DNA of 64,000 nucleotides, taken from assembly GCF_000519205.1 (NCBI RefSeq), contig NZ_JAFB01000004.1:93269-157268 (forward strand), read 5' to 3'. Of this stretch, positions 1 to 9,961 are shown piece after piece (position 1 is the first letter of the stretch; each line of letters starts with the position of its first letter). Under the pieces are notes generated by a model. That model did no database searches and was not told where the DNA came from. It saw only the letters and a list, made by a program, of their open reading frames with translations. Made by a program: the position numbers and the translations under genes. Source of the stretch: Amycolatopsis taiwanensis DSM 45107 (GTDB lineage Bacteria > Actinomycetota > Actinomycetes > Mycobacteriales > Pseudonocardiaceae).

Positions 1-125
1 GGAACACGCACGACAGGAACGCGGAACACGCACGACAGGAACGCGGAACACGCACGACAGGAACGCGGAACACGCACGACAGGAACGTGGGACACGCGCG
101 ACGGGAACGTGGGACTCGCGCCGGG
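1..125. repeat. 22-bp tandem repeat array, truncated by the window edge
   Basis: A 22-bp unit beginning GGAACACGCACGACAGG repeats head to tail at 1, 23, 45, 67 and 89, followed by a partial, diverged unit from 111. The first three copies are identical. The fourth differs at its last base, and the fifth carries A-to-G changes (GGGACACGCGCGACGGG). The gradient of divergence runs towards truA, whose stop codon lies at 130-132. The array is intergenic, continues beyond the left edge, and has no spacers, so it is not a CRISPR. Confidence 0.9.
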
Positions 126-129
126 GCGG

Positions 130-987
130 CTACGGGGTGCGGAGGGCGCGAGTCTGCTCGGCGCGCGACGAGAGCTGGTCGTCGGGCGGATAGTCGACGG
201 CGACCAGGGTCAGGGCGTGAGGCGGGGCGACGTAGCTGTGCCGGGCTCCGGTGCTCAACAGCCCAGCCGGCCAAGCCACGTCCCGCTTGCCCTCCCCGAC
301 CTGCAGCACGGCGCCGACGAGGCTGCGCACCATCGAGTGGCAGAACGCGTCCGCGGAGACCTCGGCCTCGATGAGGTGCTCGTCGAGGCGGCGCCAGGCG
401 AAACGCTGCAGCTCGCGGATCGTGGTACCGCCGTCCCGCCGCTTGCAGAACGCGGCGAAATCGTTGAGCCCCAGTAAGGCCCCCGACGCGGCGTTCATTG
501 CCTCGAGGGAAAGCGAACGCCCCCACGCGAGGGTGTCGCGACGTAGCAACGGATCGACACCCCAGGACGCGTCTGAGACGCGATATCGGTAATGCCGTCG
601 AATGGCCGAGAATCTCGCGTCGAACCCAGGCGGCGCGATCCGCGCATCCAGCACACGCACGTCGGGTGGTAGGTACCGGTTCCAGCGGCGGCGCATCCGC
701 ACCAGATCCGGCACGCCCGCCTCGTCCACCACGACGTCCACATGCACCACCTGGCCGACGGCGTGGACGCCGGCGTCGGTGCGTCCGGCGACGACGACCG
801 AGCGTGGCACCGAGATCCCGGGCGGCTGCTTCGCGAGCGCGTCCTCGATCAGGCCCTGGACGGTACGACGTTCCGGCTGCCGGGCCCACCCGGAAAAGTC
901 CGTGCCGTCATAGGCGATGTCGAGACGAAGACGAACGAGCCCGCCGCCCCCGAGGGGAGCGACGGGCTCTTGGATGGGGCTACCCAA
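130..987 (-). CDS. truA: tRNA pseudouridine(38-40) synthase TruA
   Basis: TruA isomerises uridines 38, 39 and/or 40 of the tRNA anticodon arm to pseudouridine. The 285-residue product shows the family N-terminus ([15 protein letters not shown], about residues 24-38) and the active-site motif GRTDAGVHA, with catalytic Asp71. Length is normal for actinobacteria. The frame starts with TTG at 987-985, directly after the rplQ stop codon. The conserved sequence begins only around residue 19 and no better in-frame ATG or GTG is visible, so the exact start is uncertain. truA is the last gene of the alpha cluster (rplQ-truA), a common actinobacterial arrangement suggesting translational coupling. Confidence 0.95.
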   Translation of the reverse strand: MGSPIQEPVAPLGGGGLVRLRLDIAYDGTDFSGWARQPERRTVQGLIEDALAKQPPGISVPRSVVVAGRTDAGVHAVGQVVHVDVVVDEAGVPDLVRMRRRWNRYLPPDVRVLDARIAPPGFDARFSAIRRHYRYRVSDASWGVDPLLRRDTLAWGRSLSLEAMNAASGALLGLNDFAAFCKRRDGGTTIRELQRFAWRRLDEHLIEAEVSADAFCHSMVRSLVGAVLQVGEGKRDVAWPAGLLSTGARHSYVAPPHALTLVAVDYPPDDQLSSRAEQTRALRTP

Positions 988-1563
988 TCAGGACTCGTCC
1001 TTCTTGGCGTCCGCTTCGCCGCCGTCCTCGGCGCCTTCGGCGGGTTCCGCCGCGGCCTCCTTGGTCGCCGAGGCCGGAGCTTCGGCGTCCTGGTCGGCCG
1101 CAACGTCCTCGGCCGCGGCGGTCTCCTCGGCCTTGGGCTCCGCAGCGGGCGCCTGGTCCTTGGCAAACCGGGTGCCGCGTGCCTTCTCGGCCTCCGCGGT
1201 CACGGTCTGCTCGGCGACCAGCTCGATGACCGCCATCGGCGCGTTGTCGCCCTTGCGCGGCAGCGTCTTGGTGATCCGGGTGTAACCACCGTTGCGCTGC
1301 TCGAAGTGCGGCCCGATCTCGGCGATCAGCTTGTGCACCACGTCCTTGTCGCGGATGATCCGCTGGATCTGGCGCCGGTTGTGCAGATCGCCGCGCTTCG
1401 CCTTGCTGATCAGCTTCTCGGCGAGCGGGCGGACCCGGCGCGCCTTGGCCTCGGTCGTGGTGATCTTGCCGTGCTCGAACAGCGCAGTGGCAAGATTCGC
1501 CAGGATCAGCCGTTCATGGGCCGGCGAGCCGCCGAGACGGGGGCCCTTCGTGGGGGTAGGCAT
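988..1563 (-). CDS. rplQ: 50S ribosomal protein L17
   Basis: L17 sits near the peptide exit tunnel of the 50S subunit. Residues 1 to about 120 match the family ([20 protein letters not shown] start, then an Arg/Lys-rich core ending near the [11 protein letters not shown] segment). The remaining ~70 residues form an Ala/Glu/Asp-rich, low-complexity acidic tail. Such tails occur in actinobacterial L17 but not in the ~127-residue E. coli protein. It follows rpoA by about 80 bp and abuts truA. Confidence 0.97.
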   Translation of the reverse strand: MPTPTKGPRLGGSPAHERLILANLATALFEHGKITTTEAKARRVRPLAEKLISKAKRGDLHNRRQIQRIIRDKDVVHKLIAEIGPHFEQRNGGYTRITKTLPRKGDNAPMAVIELVAEQTVTAEAEKARGTRFAKDQAPAAEPKAEETAAAEDVAADQDAEAPASATKEAAAEPAEGAEDGGEADAKKDES

Positions 1564-1644
1564 TGTTTCTCCTCATTCAATGCTTGTCGCCGCCGGCGGG
1601 CCGACACCGCGGTGCCGTCCCGCCGTGGCGACCGTCTCAGCGGC

Positions 1645-2706
1645 CTAGAGCTGCTCGGTTTCCGCGTAGTCCTGGCCGTCGTCGTGGCCGTTGTCGGAGA
1701 TCGTGTCGACGTTCTCCGACCAGCCTTCGCCCTCATAGCTGACAGCGGCCGCGGTCGGGTCGAACCCGGGCGGGCTGTCCTTGAGCGCCAGGCCGAGGCC
1801 AACCAGCTTCAGCTTCACCTCGTCGATCGACTTCGCGCCGAAGTTGCGGATGTCGAGCAGGTCCGCCTCGCTGCGCGAGACCAGCTCGCCCACCGTGTGG
1901 ATGCCCTCACGCTTGAGGCAGTTGTACGACCGGACGGTCAGGTCCAGGTCCTCGATCGGCATCGCGTAGGCGGCGATGGTGTCCGCCTCCTGCGGCGACG
2001 GGCCGATCTCGATGCCCTCGGCGTCGATGTTCAGCTCGCGGGCGAGACCGAACAGCTCCACCAGCGTCTTGCCGGCCGACGCGACCGCGTCCCGCGGCGT
2101 GATCGACGGCTTGGTCTCCACGTCCAGGATCAGCTTGTCGAAGTCGGTCCGCTGCTCGACGCGGGTCGCCTCGACCTTGTACGTGACCTTGAGCACCGGC
2201 GAGTAGATCGAGTCCACCGGGATCCGGCCGATCTCGGCACCGGCCTGCTTGTTCTGCAGCGCCGGCACATACCCGCGGCCACGCTCGACGACCAGCTCGA
2301 TCTCCAGCTTGCCCTTGCCGTTCAGCGAGGCAATGTGCAGATCCTGGTTGTGCACGGTGACCCCGGCCGGCGGCACGATGTCCGCGGCGGTCACCTCGCC
2401 CGGGCCCTGCTTGCGCAGGTACATGGTGACCGGCTCGTCCTCCTCGGAGGACACGACCAGTTCCTTGAGGTTCAGGATGATGTCGGTGACATCCTCCTTC
2501 ACCCCGGGGACGGTGGTGAACTCGTGCAGGACGCCGTCGATGCGGATGCTGGTCACCGCCGCGCCCGGGATGGACGACAGCAGGGTCCGCCGCAGCGAGT
2601 TGCCGAGGGTGTACCCGAAGCCGGGCTCCAGCGGCTCGATGGTGAACCGAGACCGGGTCTCGTTGATCGGCTCTTCGCCGAGAGCCGGTCGCTGGGAAAT
2701 CAGCAC
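1645..2706 (-). CDS. rpoA: DNA-directed RNA polymerase alpha subunit
   Basis: Alpha dimerises to nucleate RNA polymerase assembly and contacts activators and UP elements through its C-terminal domain. The N-terminal domain contains the assembly motif [18 protein letters not shown]. The C-terminal domain (about residues 245-330) has the helix-hairpin-helix [19 protein letters not shown]. The chosen start is GTG at 2706-2704, giving [13 protein letters not shown], the usual actinobacterial N-terminus, with a purine-rich ribosome-binding site (GGAAAGGAAG) just upstream. The frame stays open to an ATG at 2739, but those 11 extra residues ([11 protein letters not shown]) are probably the translated leader. 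Final length is 353 residues. Confidence 0.97.
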   Translation of the reverse strand: MLISQRPALGEEPINETRSRFTIEPLEPGFGYTLGNSLRRTLLSSIPGAAVTSIRIDGVLHEFTTVPGVKEDVTDIILNLKELVVSSEEDEPVTMYLRKQGPGEVTAADIVPPAGVTVHNQDLHIASLNGKGKLEIELVVERGRGYVPALQNKQAGAEIGRIPVDSIYSPVLKVTYKVEATRVEQRTDFDKLILDVETKPSITPRDAVASAGKTLVELFGLARELNIDAEGIEIGPSPQEADTIAAYAMPIEDLDLTVRSYNCLKREGIHTVGELVSRSEADLLDIRNFGAKSIDEVKLKLVGLGLALKDSPPGFDPTAAAVSYEGEGWSENVDTISDNGHDDGQDYAETEQL

Positions 2707-2797
2707 TTTTCTTCTTCCTTTCCTGCCGGCGCCCGCCATATGACGCCGATAGGTGTGGCGTGGCGGGGGCGCGCGTCGGGCCCGCCCCCGCGGTCGA

Positions 2798-3403
2798 TCA
2801 CTTCGAGTAGAACTCGACGATCAGCTGTTCCTGCACCGGAACCTCGATCTGCGCCCGCTCGGGGAGCTGGTGCACGAGGACCCGCAGGTTGGACTGCACG
2901 ACCTGCAGCCAGGCCGGGATCGGGCGGTCGCCGTAGGACTCCTTGGCCGCGACGAACGGCAGCGTCGACAGCGACTTCGGCCGCACGTCGATGATGTCCC
3001 ACTTCTCCACCTGGTAGCTGGGGATGTTCACCTTCACCCCGTTGACCAGGAAGTGCCCGTGGCTGACCAGCTGGCGGGCCTGGCGGCGGGTGCGCGCGAT
3101 ACCGGCGCGGTAGATCACGTTGTCCAGCCGCGACTCCAGGATCTGCAGCAGGTTCTCACCGGTCTTGCCGGTGCGCCGGGCCGCTTCCTTGTAGTAGCGG
3201 CTGAACTGCCGCTCCAGCACGCCGTAGGTGTGCCGGGCCTTCTGCTTCTCCTGCAACTGGAGCAGGTACTCGCTCTCCTTGACCCGGCCGCGGCCGTGCT
3301 GGCCGGGCGGGTAGGGGCGGCGCTCGAACGCCTGGTCGCCGCCGATGAGGTCAACCTTGAGACGCCGCGAGATACGGGTCGCAGGTCCGGTGTAACGAGC
3401 CAT
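2798..3403 (-). CDS. rpsD: 30S ribosomal protein S4
   Basis: S4 is a primary 16S rRNA binder that nucleates the 30S body and helps control decoding accuracy. At 201 residues it has the typical start ([19 protein letters not shown]) and the S4 RNA-binding domain around residues 91-150 ([20 protein letters not shown]). It lacks the N-terminal zinc-binding cysteines, so it is the C-minus form. It lies between rpsK (23 bp upstream) and rpoA in the alpha cluster. Confidence 0.98.
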   Translation of the reverse strand: MARYTGPATRISRRLKVDLIGGDQAFERRPYPPGQHGRGRVKESEYLLQLQEKQKARHTYGVLERQFSRYYKEAARRTGKTGENLLQILESRLDNVIYRAGIARTRRQARQLVSHGHFLVNGVKVNIPSYQVEKWDIIDVRPKSLSTLPFVAAKESYGDRPIPAWLQVVQSNLRVLVHQLPERAQIEVPVQEQLIVEFYSK

Positions 3404-3426
3404 CTCTGTTTACTCCTCCCCGTTCC

Positions 3427-3831
3427 TCAGACCCGGCGCCGCTTGGGCGGGCGGCAACCGTTGTGGGGTTGCGGGGTCACGTCCTGGATCGTGCCGACCT
3501 CGAGACCGGCGGCCTGCAGCGAGCGGATAGCCGTCTCGCGGCCGGAACCCGGACCCTTGACGAACACGTCGACCTTCTTCATGCCGTGCTCGGCGGCCTT
3601 GCGAGCGGCGTTCTCGGCGGCCATCTGGGCGGCGAACGGGGTGGACTTGCGGGAGCCCTTGAACCCGACGTGGCCAGAGGACGCCCACGAGATCACCGCG
3701 CCGGTGGGGTCGGTGATCGAGACGATGGTGTTGTTGAACGTGCTCTTGATGTGCGCATGGCCGTGCGCGACGTTCTTCTTTTCCTTGCGCCGGACCTTCT
3801 TGGTCCCGGTCGCACGTGACTTGGGTGGCAT
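3427..3831 (-). CDS. rpsK: 30S ribosomal protein S11
   Basis: S11 forms part of the 30S platform and contacts mRNA near the Shine-Dalgarno interaction. The 134-residue protein begins [20 protein letters not shown] and ends in the invariant [11 protein letters not shown] tail. The core [18 protein letters not shown] motif is intact. The ATG has a GAGGAG ribosome-binding site. Unusually, about 200 bp separate it from rpsM upstream. Confidence 0.98.
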   Translation of the reverse strand: MPPKSRATGTKKVRRKEKKNVAHGHAHIKSTFNNTIVSITDPTGAVISWASSGHVGFKGSRKSTPFAAQMAAENAARKAAEHGMKKVDVFVKGPGSGRETAIRSLQAAGLEVGTIQDVTPQPHNGCRPPKRRRV

Positions 3832-3850
3832 GTGCGAGTGGTTCTCCTCG

Positions 3851-4033
3851 TTAACGCGAGTTTTCCTGGTGAGCGGCTTCGCGCGCTTCCTGTTGTCCGC
3901 GCCGGATCAACGTGCCGGCATCGGTGTACAGCTGACGAAGCGCCATGGGGCGGGCGTAAAGAGCCTTCGGCGATACGCACGATGTACGCGACAGGCGCTG
4001 ACCGCCCATCCGTACGACCTTCTTCCCCTGCAT
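3851..4033 (-). CDS. possible small basic protein between rpsM and rpsK
   Basis: An open frame of 60 codons ([16 protein letters not shown] start) begins just after the rpsM TGA and ends with TAA just before the rpsK ribosome-binding site. It therefore neatly fills the unusually long rpsM-rpsK spacer. Against it, third codon positions are noticeably less GC-rich than in neighbouring genes, no family is recognisable and no separate ribosome-binding site stands out. It may be an untranslated spacer. Confidence 0.2.
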   Translation of the reverse strand: MQGKKVVRMGGQRLSRTSCVSPKALYARPMALRQLYTDAGTLIRRGQQEAREAAHQENSR

Positions 4034-4035
4034 GC

Positions 4036-4416
4036 TCACTTCTTGCCGGCCTTCTTCTTGCCGGCGACCGTCTTCTTCGGCCCCTTACGAGTGCGGGCGT
4101 TGGTCTTGGTGCGCTGGCCACGGACGGGCAGCCCGCGACGCCAGCGAAGGCCCTCGTAGCAGCCGATCTCGATCTTGCGCCGGATGTCGGCGTTCACCTC
4201 GCGGCGGAGGTCACCCTCGACCTTGTAGTTCTCTTCGATGAAGTCGCGCAGCTTGACGAGGTCCTCGTCGGTCAGGTCCTTGACCCGGGTGTCCGGGTTG
4301 AGGGCCGTGGCGACGATGGCCTCCTTCGAGCGGGTGCGGCCCATGCCGTAGATGTAGGTAAGCGCGATCTCCAACCGCTTTTCGCGGGGTAGATCGACGC
4401 CAGCGAGTCGTGCCAT
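4036..4416 (-). CDS. rpsM: 30S ribosomal protein S13
   Basis: S13 sits in the 30S head and forms intersubunit bridges to L5 and 23S rRNA. The 126-residue protein starts [20 protein letters not shown] and has the helix-turn-helix-like GIGRTRS-type segment ([13 protein letters not shown]). Its C-terminal basic tail contains [19 protein letters not shown], which contacts P-site tRNA. It follows rpmJ after a 200-bp gap containing a palindrome. Confidence 0.98.
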   Translation of the reverse strand: MARLAGVDLPREKRLEIALTYIYGMGRTRSKEAIVATALNPDTRVKDLTDEDLVKLRDFIEENYKVEGDLRREVNADIRRKIEIGCYEGLRWRRGLPVRGQRTKTNARTRKGPKKTVAGKKKAGKK

Positions 4417-4550
4417 GGCGGCTGGTACTCCTTGTCCTGTTCTCGATCGCTCCAGGTGTCTCCCCGCCCGGTTCCGGGACCGACTCGCTGTCGTTCCCCT
4501 CCGCTTTCGCGGATCGGGCGTCCCGGCCCCGGCCTGGAGTCCGGGGGTGA

Positions 4551-4572
4551 GCCGGACCGTGCACGGTCCGGC
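4551..4572. other. 22-bp perfect palindrome in the rpmJ-rpsM spacer
   Basis: Two 11-bp arms (GCCGGACCGTG and CACGGTCCGGC) form a perfect palindrome between rpmJ and rpsM. In RNA it could fold as a GC-rich hairpin with a minimal loop. No T-run follows in the transcribed direction, so it may be an RNA-processing or attenuation hairpin rather than a full terminator. Confidence 0.5.
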
Positions 4573-4616
4573 AGGCGCGGGGAGGTCTTCCGGTCAATCA
4601 GCTCTGCTGGTGCTGC

Positions 4617-4730
4617 TCAGCCCTGGCGCTGCTTGTGCCGCAGGTTCTCGCAGATCACCATGATCCGGCCGTGACGGCGGATCACCTTGCACTTGTCGCA
4701 GATCTTCTTGACGCTAGGCTGAACCTTCAC
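4617..4730 (-). CDS. rpmJ: 50S ribosomal protein L36 (zinc form)
   Basis: This 37-codon gene starts with GTG at 4730-4728 and translates to [19 protein letters not shown]... ending in NLRHKQRQG. Cys11, Cys14, Cys27 and His32 form the zinc ribbon of the C-plus L36 type. L36 is the smallest 50S protein and helps organise 23S rRNA helices. It lies 30 bp downstream of infA, the standard infA-rpmJ-rpsM order. Confidence 0.97.
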   Translation of the reverse strand: MKVQPSVKKICDKCKVIRRHGRIMVICENLRHKQRQG

Positions 4731-4760
4731 GTCTCCTGCTTCCTCGTACCGCTCACCGCG

Positions 4761-4982
4761 TCACTTGTAGCGGTAGACGATCCGGCCACGGGACAAGTCG
4801 TAGGGCGAGAGCTCCACGACGACCCGGTCCTCCGGCAGGATACGGATGTAGTGCTGCCGCATCTTGCCGCTGATGTGTGCCAGGACCTTGTGGCCGTTCT
4901 CCAACTCGACTCGAAACATCGCGTTGGGGAGTGGCTCGACCACGCGACCCTCGACCTCGATGGCCCCGTCTTTCTTAGCCAT
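4761..4982 (-). CDS. infA: translation initiation factor IF-1
   Basis: IF-1 is a single OB-fold protein that occupies the 30S A site during initiation. The 73-residue sequence ([20 protein letters not shown] start, [15 protein letters not shown] end) is complete and typical. The ATG is preceded by GGAGGAC. The 255-bp region upstream (4983-5237) separates infA from map and probably carries a promoter, but no convincing -35/-10 pair was identified. Confidence 0.98.
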   Translation of the reverse strand: MAKKDGAIEVEGRVVEPLPNAMFRVELENGHKVLAHISGKMRQHYIRILPEDRVVVELSPYDLSRGRIVYRYK

Positions 4983-5237
4983 GTCCTCCGCGTTTCGTGA
5001 TTTGGTTGAGCAAACGTTGCCTTCTGTTACGGTGTGGTTCGGCGCACATGGGCCACCCCGACTCCAAAGACGCGAGATTTCACGAGCGCGTTGGACTCGG
5101 CATGATGAGTACGCCGACTAGATAGTTTACGCACGCCGTGTCGTAGACCGCGACCCGGGGTGATGTGTGTTAGGGCGCAGCCGATCCGGCGGCACTCGAA
5201 GGAAGCTCTCGACGCCTGCGCGGGTCGTCGGGGAGGC

Positions 5238-6020
5238 CTATTCCGGGGCGGTGAGCACCCAGGGGCCGTCGGCGGTGACCGCCACGGTGTGCTCCCAGTG
5301 CGCCGCTCGGGACCCGTCCGCGGTGACCACGGTCCAGCCGTCGTCCAGCTCGACGGTCTCGCCGCTGCCCCTGGTCAGCATCGGTTCGATCGCCAGCGTC
5401 ACGCCCACCTCGAGCCGCGGCCCCTTGCCGGGGTTGCCGAGGTTGGGCAGGAACGGCTCCATGTGCATCTCGCGCCCGATGCCGTGCCCGCCGTACTCCA
5501 CGATCTGGCCGTAGTCGCCGGCACGCTCGGCCGCCGTCTGCACCGCGTGGGAGATGTCGGTGAGCCGGCCGCCCGGAACGGCGGCCTTCACCCCGGCCCA
5601 CATCGCCGCCTTCGTGGCCTCTGACAAGGCCAGGTCCTCGGGTACGGGTGCCGAGATCGCAAGCGTCACCGCGGAGTCGCCGTGCCAGCCGTCGAGGATC
5701 GCGCCGCAGTCGACGGAGATCAGGTCCCCGTCGGCGAGCACGGTATTCGGCGACGGGATGCCGTGCACGATCTGCTCGTTGACCGAGGCGCAGATCGACG
5801 CCGGGAACCCGTGGTAGCCCTTGAAGGACGGCACAGCGCCCGCGTCGCGGATCGTCTGCTCGGCCAGCTCGTCCAGTTCGGCCGTGCTGACGCCGGGTTT
5901 GGCCGCCTCGCCGATCAGGGCGAGGGTTCGGGCCACCACCAGCCCAGCGGCTCGCATGGCTTCCAGTTCGCCCTGCGACTTGACCTCAATGCGATTACGC
6001 CGGAACAACCTCAGCACCAA
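5238..6020 (-). CDS. map: methionine aminopeptidase, type I
   Basis: This enzyme removes the initiator methionine from nascent proteins with small second residues. The 260-residue protein has all five metal ligands of the pita-bread fold: Asp104 (SVDCGA), Asp115 (WHGDSA), His179 (GGHGIG), Glu212 (IEPML) and Glu243 (WEHTV). No N-terminal zinc-finger or SH3-binding extension is present beyond a short basic stretch, so it is close to the type Ia form. It starts 4 bp after adk in a secY-adk-map operon. Confidence 0.97.
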   Translation of the reverse strand: MVLRLFRRNRIEVKSQGELEAMRAAGLVVARTLALIGEAAKPGVSTAELDELAEQTIRDAGAVPSFKGYHGFPASICASVNEQIVHGIPSPNTVLADGDLISVDCGAILDGWHGDSAVTLAISAPVPEDLALSEATKAAMWAGVKAAVPGGRLTDISHAVQTAAERAGDYGQIVEYGGHGIGREMHMEPFLPNLGNPGKGPRLEVGVTLAIEPMLTRGSGETVELDDGWTVVTADGSRAAHWEHTVAVTADGPWVLTAPE

Positions 6021-6024
6021 GAAC

Positions 6025-6579
6025 TCACGGACGCTCGTGCAACGCGTTCAACACTCGCGACGAGATCTCGTCGATCTCGCCGACACCGTCCACCGTGACC
6101 AGGATGTCGCGGTAGAAGTCCAGCAGCGGCGCGGTTTCCGACAGGTAGACCTGCTGCCGGCGCCGGATGACCTCCTCGCTGTCGTCCGAGCGACCGCGCG
6201 CGAGCAGACGCTCCACGAGGACGTCTTCGGGCACCACGAGCTGGATCACCGCGTCCAGGGCGTTGTCCTGCTCGGCCAGCATCTGCCGGAGCACCTCGGC
6301 CTGCTTGGTGTTGCGGGGGAACCCGTCGAGCAGGAAGCCCGCCTTCGCGTCCGGATCCGCGAGCCGCTCGCGGACCATCTCGTTGGTCACCGTGTCGGGC
6401 ACCAGTTCGCCGGCGTCGAGGTAGCGCTTGGCCTCCTGGCCCAGCGGAGTCTGCTGCGCGACGTGCGCACGGAACAGGTCACCGGTCGAGATGTGCGGGA
6501 CGGCCAGCTTTGCCGACAACGCCTCCGCCTGAGTGCCCTTCCCAGCACCGGGCGGGCCGACAAGTATCAGGCGTGTCAT
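6025..6579 (-). CDS. adk: adenylate kinase
   Basis: Adenylate kinase interconverts ATP + AMP and 2 ADP. The P-loop GPPGAGKGT is at residues 8-16. The AMP-binding segment STGDLFR and the FLLDGFPR motif are intact. The LID is short and lacks the four-Cys zinc insertion, as in the ~181-residue mycobacterial enzyme. The ATG overlaps the secY stop (ATGA), indicating translational coupling. Confidence 0.98.
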   Translation of the reverse strand: MTRLILVGPPGAGKGTQAEALSAKLAVPHISTGDLFRAHVAQQTPLGQEAKRYLDAGELVPDTVTNEMVRERLADPDAKAGFLLDGFPRNTKQAEVLRQMLAEQDNALDAVIQLVVPEDVLVERLLARGRSDDSEEVIRRRQQVYLSETAPLLDFYRDILVTVDGVGEIDEISSRVLNALHERP

Positions 6580-7883
6580 CGCAGGAACCCTTCGTAGTTA
6601 CGCTGCATCAGCTGGCTTTCGATCTGCTTCACGGTGTCCAGCGCCACGCCGACCATGATCAGCACCTGGGTGCCACCGAACGGGAAGCTCTGGTTGTTCC
6701 CCTGCTGCGTAATCGACAGGAAGAAGTTCGGCAGGATCGCGATGATGCCGAGATAGAGCGAACCGGGCAGGGTGATCCGGCCGAGCACGAAGCTCAGATA
6801 CTCCGCGGTCGGGCGGCCGGGCCGGATGCCGGGGATGAAGCCGCCGAACTTCTTCATCTCCTCGGCACGCTCGTCCACGTTGAACGTGATCGTGATGTAG
6901 AAGTACGTGAAGAACATGATCAACGCGAAGTAGGACACGATGTGTACCCAGTTGCTTTGGTTGATCACGTAGTTCTGCAGGAACACGTACCAGCCGGCCG
7001 AGCTGTTCGACCCGCCGACGAGCTGACTGATCAGCTGCGGCAGGTACAGCAGCGAGGACGCGAAGATGACCGGGATGACACCGGCCTGGTTGACCTTGAT
7101 CGGCAGGTAGGTCGAGGTGCCGCCGTACATCCGCCGGCCGATCATGCGCTTGGCGTACTGCACCGGGATCCGGCGCTGGCCCTGCTCGATGAAGATGACG
7201 CTGGCGATGATCACCAGGCCGAACACGCAGACCAGGGTGAACACCAGGCCGCCCTGGGCGCTGAGGATGTAGCTGCCCTCGGCCGGGATCCGGGCGGCGA
7301 TGTTCAGGAAGATCAGCACGGACATGCCGTTGCCGACGCCGCGCTCAGTGATCAGCTCGCCCATCCACATCATGACCGCGGTGCCGGCGGTCATGGTGAT
7401 CACGATCATGGCCATCGACCAGATGCTGTTGTCCGGGATGACCTGCTCGGTGCAGCCCTGGAACAGGTTGCCCCGCTCGGCGAGCGCGACCACGCCGGTG
7501 GCCTGGAGGATGCCCAGCGCGATGGTGAGGTACCGGGTGTACTGGGTCAGCTTGTTCTGACCCGCCTGGCCTTCCTTCTTCAGCTCCTCGAAACGAGGAA
7601 TCACCACGGTGAGCAGCTGAACGATGATGCTCGCCGTGATGTAGGGCATGATGCCGGTCGAGAAGATCGACAGCTGCAGGAGCGCACCGCCGCTGAAGAG
7701 GTTCAGCAGCGAATAGACACCGGTCTGGTCGGCCTGCGCGCTACACGCCTGGACGTTGGGGAAGGACACCCCGGGCGCGGGGGTGACCGCACCGATCCGG
7801 TATACGGCCACGATAAGGAGCGTGAAGAAGATTTTCTTACGCAGGTCCGGGGTAGCGAAAGCCGAGCGGAAGGCGCTGAGCAC
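6576..7883 (-). CDS. secY: protein translocase channel subunit SecY
   Basis: SecY forms the protein-conducting channel of the Sec translocon. The chosen start is GTG at 7883-7881 ([17 protein letters not shown]), preceded by the strong GAGGAGGT ribosome-binding site. The frame stays open upstream to 7997, but that stretch is not SecY-like. The resulting 435 residues contain about ten hydrophobic membrane segments, the plug region after TM1 and the cytosolic loop with [13 protein letters not shown]. It heads a secY-adk-map operon separated from rplO by a terminator and about 300 bp of leader. Confidence 0.97.
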   Translation of the reverse strand: MLSAFRSAFATPDLRKKIFFTLLIVAVYRIGAVTPAPGVSFPNVQACSAQADQTGVYSLLNLFSGGALLQLSIFSTGIMPYITASIIVQLLTVVIPRFEELKKEGQAGQNKLTQYTRYLTIALGILQATGVVALAERGNLFQGCTEQVIPDNSIWSMAMIVITMTAGTAVMMWMGELITERGVGNGMSVLIFLNIAARIPAEGSYILSAQGGLVFTLVCVFGLVIIASVIFIEQGQRRIPVQYAKRMIGRRMYGGTSTYLPIKVNQAGVIPVIFASSLLYLPQLISQLVGGSNSSAGWYVFLQNYVINQSNWVHIVSYFALIMFFTYFYITITFNVDERAEEMKKFGGFIPGIRPGRPTAEYLSFVLGRITLPGSLYLGIIAILPNFFLSITQQGNNQSFPFGGTQVLIMVGVALDTVKQIESQLMQRNYEGFLR

Positions 7884-8018
7884 GCGGGGGACCTCCTCGG
7901 CGTCACCGGTGGTTTTCACCGGCGATCGACTGGGCCGGCACGATGGCCGGCGGTTACACGGTGTCACTAGGCAAGCCAGGAACGCTTCAGGGCACACTTG
8001 TCCCGAAGCGTGTTGCCG

Positions 8019-8065
8019 ACTCTAACAGCTCCGCGCGAGTCGCCCACAGCCAGGATGTCTGTCAA
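8019..8065 (-). promoter_or_regulatory. candidate secY promoter region
   Basis: Between the rplO terminator and secY, the minus strand contains TGTTAGAGT at about 8019-8027, an extended -10-like TGnTAGAGT. A consensus TTGACA lies at 8060-8065, but at 35 bp it is too far upstream to pair with this -10. The decamer TAGAGTCGGC recurs upstream of rpsL. Start of transcription is not proven; the call rests on motif resemblance only. Confidence 0.3.
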
Positions 8066-8180
8066 TCCCGCCGGCCCGCCGTACCGGGCCCGGGTTACGC
8101 AGGTGAAACGCGCGATTGGAAGCCTCGGCGGCCGGGCGCGCGCAACTTTCACGCGAGCGGAGCCGGTTTCCGGCAGCGGG

Positions 8181-8216
8181 GAGGCGGCCCACCCTCGGCT
8201 GGAGGTGGACCGCCTC
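8181..8216 (-). terminator. hairpin terminator after rplO
   Basis: Immediately after the rplO stop, 13-bp arms (GAGGCGGTCCACC and GGTGGGCCGCCTC, one G-U pair) enclose a 10-nt loop. The hairpin separates the S10/spc ribosomal genes from secY-adk-map. There is no strong U-run, as is common for actinobacterial terminators. Confidence 0.65.
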
Positions 8217-8225
8217 GCCCACGGG

Positions 8226-8672
8226 TCAGGACTTGGTGGCCGACCCGCCGGCCGCCTCGAGCTTCTCCTTGGCGGAGTTCGAGAAAGCGTCGGCCGTGAC
8301 GTCCAGCTTGACGCCCTCGACGTCACCGTTGCCGAGCACCTTCACCAGCTTGCCCTTGCGCACCAGCCCGCGGGCGGCCAGATCCTCCTTGGTGACCTTG
8401 CCACCCTCGGCGAACACCCGAGCGATGTCGCCCACGTTCACCGGCTGGTACTCGACGCGGAAACGGTTCTTGAAGCCACGCAGCTTCGGCAGCCGCATGT
8501 GGATGGGCATCTGGCCACCCTCGAAGGCGGCCGGCACGTTCTTGCGTGCCTTGGTGCCCTTCGTGCCGCGGCCGGCCGTCTTGCCCTTGGAACCCTCACC
8601 ACGGCCGACGCGGATCTTGTCCCGCTTCGCACCGGGAGCGGGCCGCAGGTGGTGGATCTTGATCGCGGTCAC
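8226..8672 (-). CDS. rplO: 50S ribosomal protein L15
   Basis: L15 is a late-assembly 50S protein with a Gly-rich extended N-terminus. The 148-residue product has the signature region ([19 protein letters not shown]) and the C-terminal globular domain. The GTG start overlaps the rpmD stop (GTGA). It is the last gene of the spc cluster here because a terminator follows. Confidence 0.98.
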   Translation of the reverse strand: MTAIKIHHLRPAPGAKRDKIRVGRGEGSKGKTAGRGTKGTKARKNVPAAFEGGQMPIHMRLPKLRGFKNRFRVEYQPVNVGDIARVFAEGGKVTKEDLAARGLVRKGKLVKVLGNGDVEGVKLDVTADAFSNSAKEKLEAAGGSATKS

Positions 8673-8854
8673 GCTGTCACCTCCTCGACTTCCACCAGGT
8701 GGCGCACGGTGTGGACGAGACCACGGACCACGGGAGTGTCCTCACGCACGACCGACTGGCGGATCTTGCGCAGTCCCAGAGTCCGCAGGGTGTCCCGGTG
8801 GTTCTGCTTGGTGCCGATCTTGCTACGCACCTGGGTGATCTTCAGCTGAGCCAT
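8669..8854 (-). CDS. rpmD: 50S ribosomal protein L30
   Basis: L30 is a small 50S protein. The ATG at 8854 gives [20 protein letters not shown], the standard N-terminus, and a total of 61 residues. The frame is open further upstream but that part overlaps rpsE and is not L30-like. The stop overlaps the rplO start. Confidence 0.97.
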   Translation of the reverse strand: MAQLKITQVRSKIGTKQNHRDTLRTLGLRKIRQSVVREDTPVVRGLVHTVRHLVEVEEVTA

Positions 8855-8855
8855 G

Positions 8856-9500
8856 TCAGACCCCCTGTCCCGCACGCATGCGCAGCATCCGGGCCGGCGC
8901 GACGTCCTCCAGCGGCAGGCCACGGCGGGCCGCCACCTCCTCGGGACGCTGCAGGCTCTTCAGGGCCGTCACGGTCGCGTGCACGATGTTGATCGCGTTG
9001 TCGCTGCCCAGGGACTTGGACAGCACGTCGTGCACGCCCGCGCACTCCAGCACCGCGCGCACCGGCCCGCCGGCGATAACCCCGGTACCGGCACTGGCCG
9101 GACGGAGCAGGACCACGCCGGCGGCGTCCTCACCCTGGACCGGGTGCGGAATGGTGCCGGCGATGCGAGGAACCTTGAAGAAGTTCTTCTTCGCTTCCTC
9201 GACGCCCTTCGCGATCGCCGCGGGGACTTCCTTGGCCTTGCCGTAGCCGACACCGACCTGCCCGTCGCCGTCGCCGACGACGACCAGCGCGGTGAAGCTG
9301 AACCGGCGGCCACCCTTGACCACCTTGGCGACCCGGTTGATCGCCACGACGCGCTCGAGGTGCGGGGTCTTGTCCTGGCCGGCCCCGCCACGGCCACTGT
9401 CGCGACGGTCCCTGCGGTCGCGACGGTCGCCGCGGTCGCTACCGCCCTGGCCGCCTTGACCGCCCTGACCGCCGCCGAATTGCCGTGTACGTCCCGGCAT
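8856..9500 (-). CDS. rpsE: 30S ribosomal protein S5 with repetitive N-terminal tail
   Basis: S5 lies at the mRNA entry tunnel and influences decoding fidelity. The S5 domain begins near residue 47 ([20 protein letters not shown]) and the C-terminal domain ([20 protein letters not shown]) is intact. Residues 1-45 are an unusual low-complexity tail: Gly/Gln triplets ([11 protein letters not shown]) followed by Arg/Asp repeats ([10 protein letters not shown]). Actinobacterial S5 proteins often carry a charged extension, but the regular repetition here suggests expansion of a short DNA repeat (9385-9480). Confidence 0.97.
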   Translation of the reverse strand: MPGRTRQFGGGQGGQGGQGGSDRGDRRDRRDRRDSGRGGAGQDKTPHLERVVAINRVAKVVKGGRRFSFTALVVVGDGDGQVGVGYGKAKEVPAAIAKGVEEAKKNFFKVPRIAGTIPHPVQGEDAAGVVLLRPASAGTGVIAGGPVRAVLECAGVHDVLSKSLGSDNAINIVHATVTALKSLQRPEEVAARRGLPLEDVAPARMLRMRAGQGV

Positions 9501-9533
9501 CAGGCGTTCCTTCCTGTGTTTTCTGGCATCTTC

Positions 9534-9959
9534 TTAGAACTCCAACCCCGCTTCGCGAGCGGCGTCGGCCAGCGCGGCGATGCGGCCGTGGTAGGCGTTG
9601 CCACCCCGGTCGAACAGCACACTGGAGATCCCCGCGTTCTTCGCGCGGGCGGCCAGGAGCTCGCCGACCTTGGCGGACTTGGCCTTCTTGTCGCCCTCCA
9701 CCGCGCGCACGTCGGCCTCCATGGTCGACGCCGCGGCCAGCGTGTGGCCGGCCAAATCGTCGATCAGCTGGACGTAGATGTGCCGCGAGGAACGCTTGAC
9801 CGACAGCCGGGGCCGCTCCGCGGTCCCGCTGATCTTCTTGCGAAGCCGGAAGTGACGGCGATCCCGCGCGATGCGGCGCCGGGTCGAAACGTCCTTGCCG
9901 ATCGGCTTCCGCTTCTTGGCGGACGGCTGGACCGTCGATGTGCCCTGCGTCTGGCTCAT
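9534..9959 (-). CDS. rplR: 50S ribosomal protein L18
   Basis: L18 binds 5S rRNA and helps dock it to the central protuberance. The start chosen is ATG at 9959 ([19 protein letters not shown]); a GTG two codons earlier overlaps the rplF stop and is also possible. The basic N-terminal arm is followed by the L18 domain ([19 protein letters not shown] to AREAGLEF). Length is 141 residues, with a slightly longer N-terminus than E. coli. Confidence 0.96.
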   Translation of the reverse strand: MSQTQGTSTVQPSAKKRKPIGKDVSTRRRIARDRRHFRLRKKISGTAERPRLSVKRSSRHIYVQLIDDLAGHTLAAASTMEADVRAVEGDKKAKSAKVGELLAARAKNAGISSVLFDRGGNAYHGRIAALADAAREAGLEF

Positions 9960-9961
9960 GA

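Noticed and set aside
1..125. CRISPR array
   Set aside because: Units are contiguous without spacers and no cas genes are present.
742..2994. Plus-strand open frame of about 750 codons
   Set aside because: Antisense to truA, rplQ and rpoA, with no family motif.
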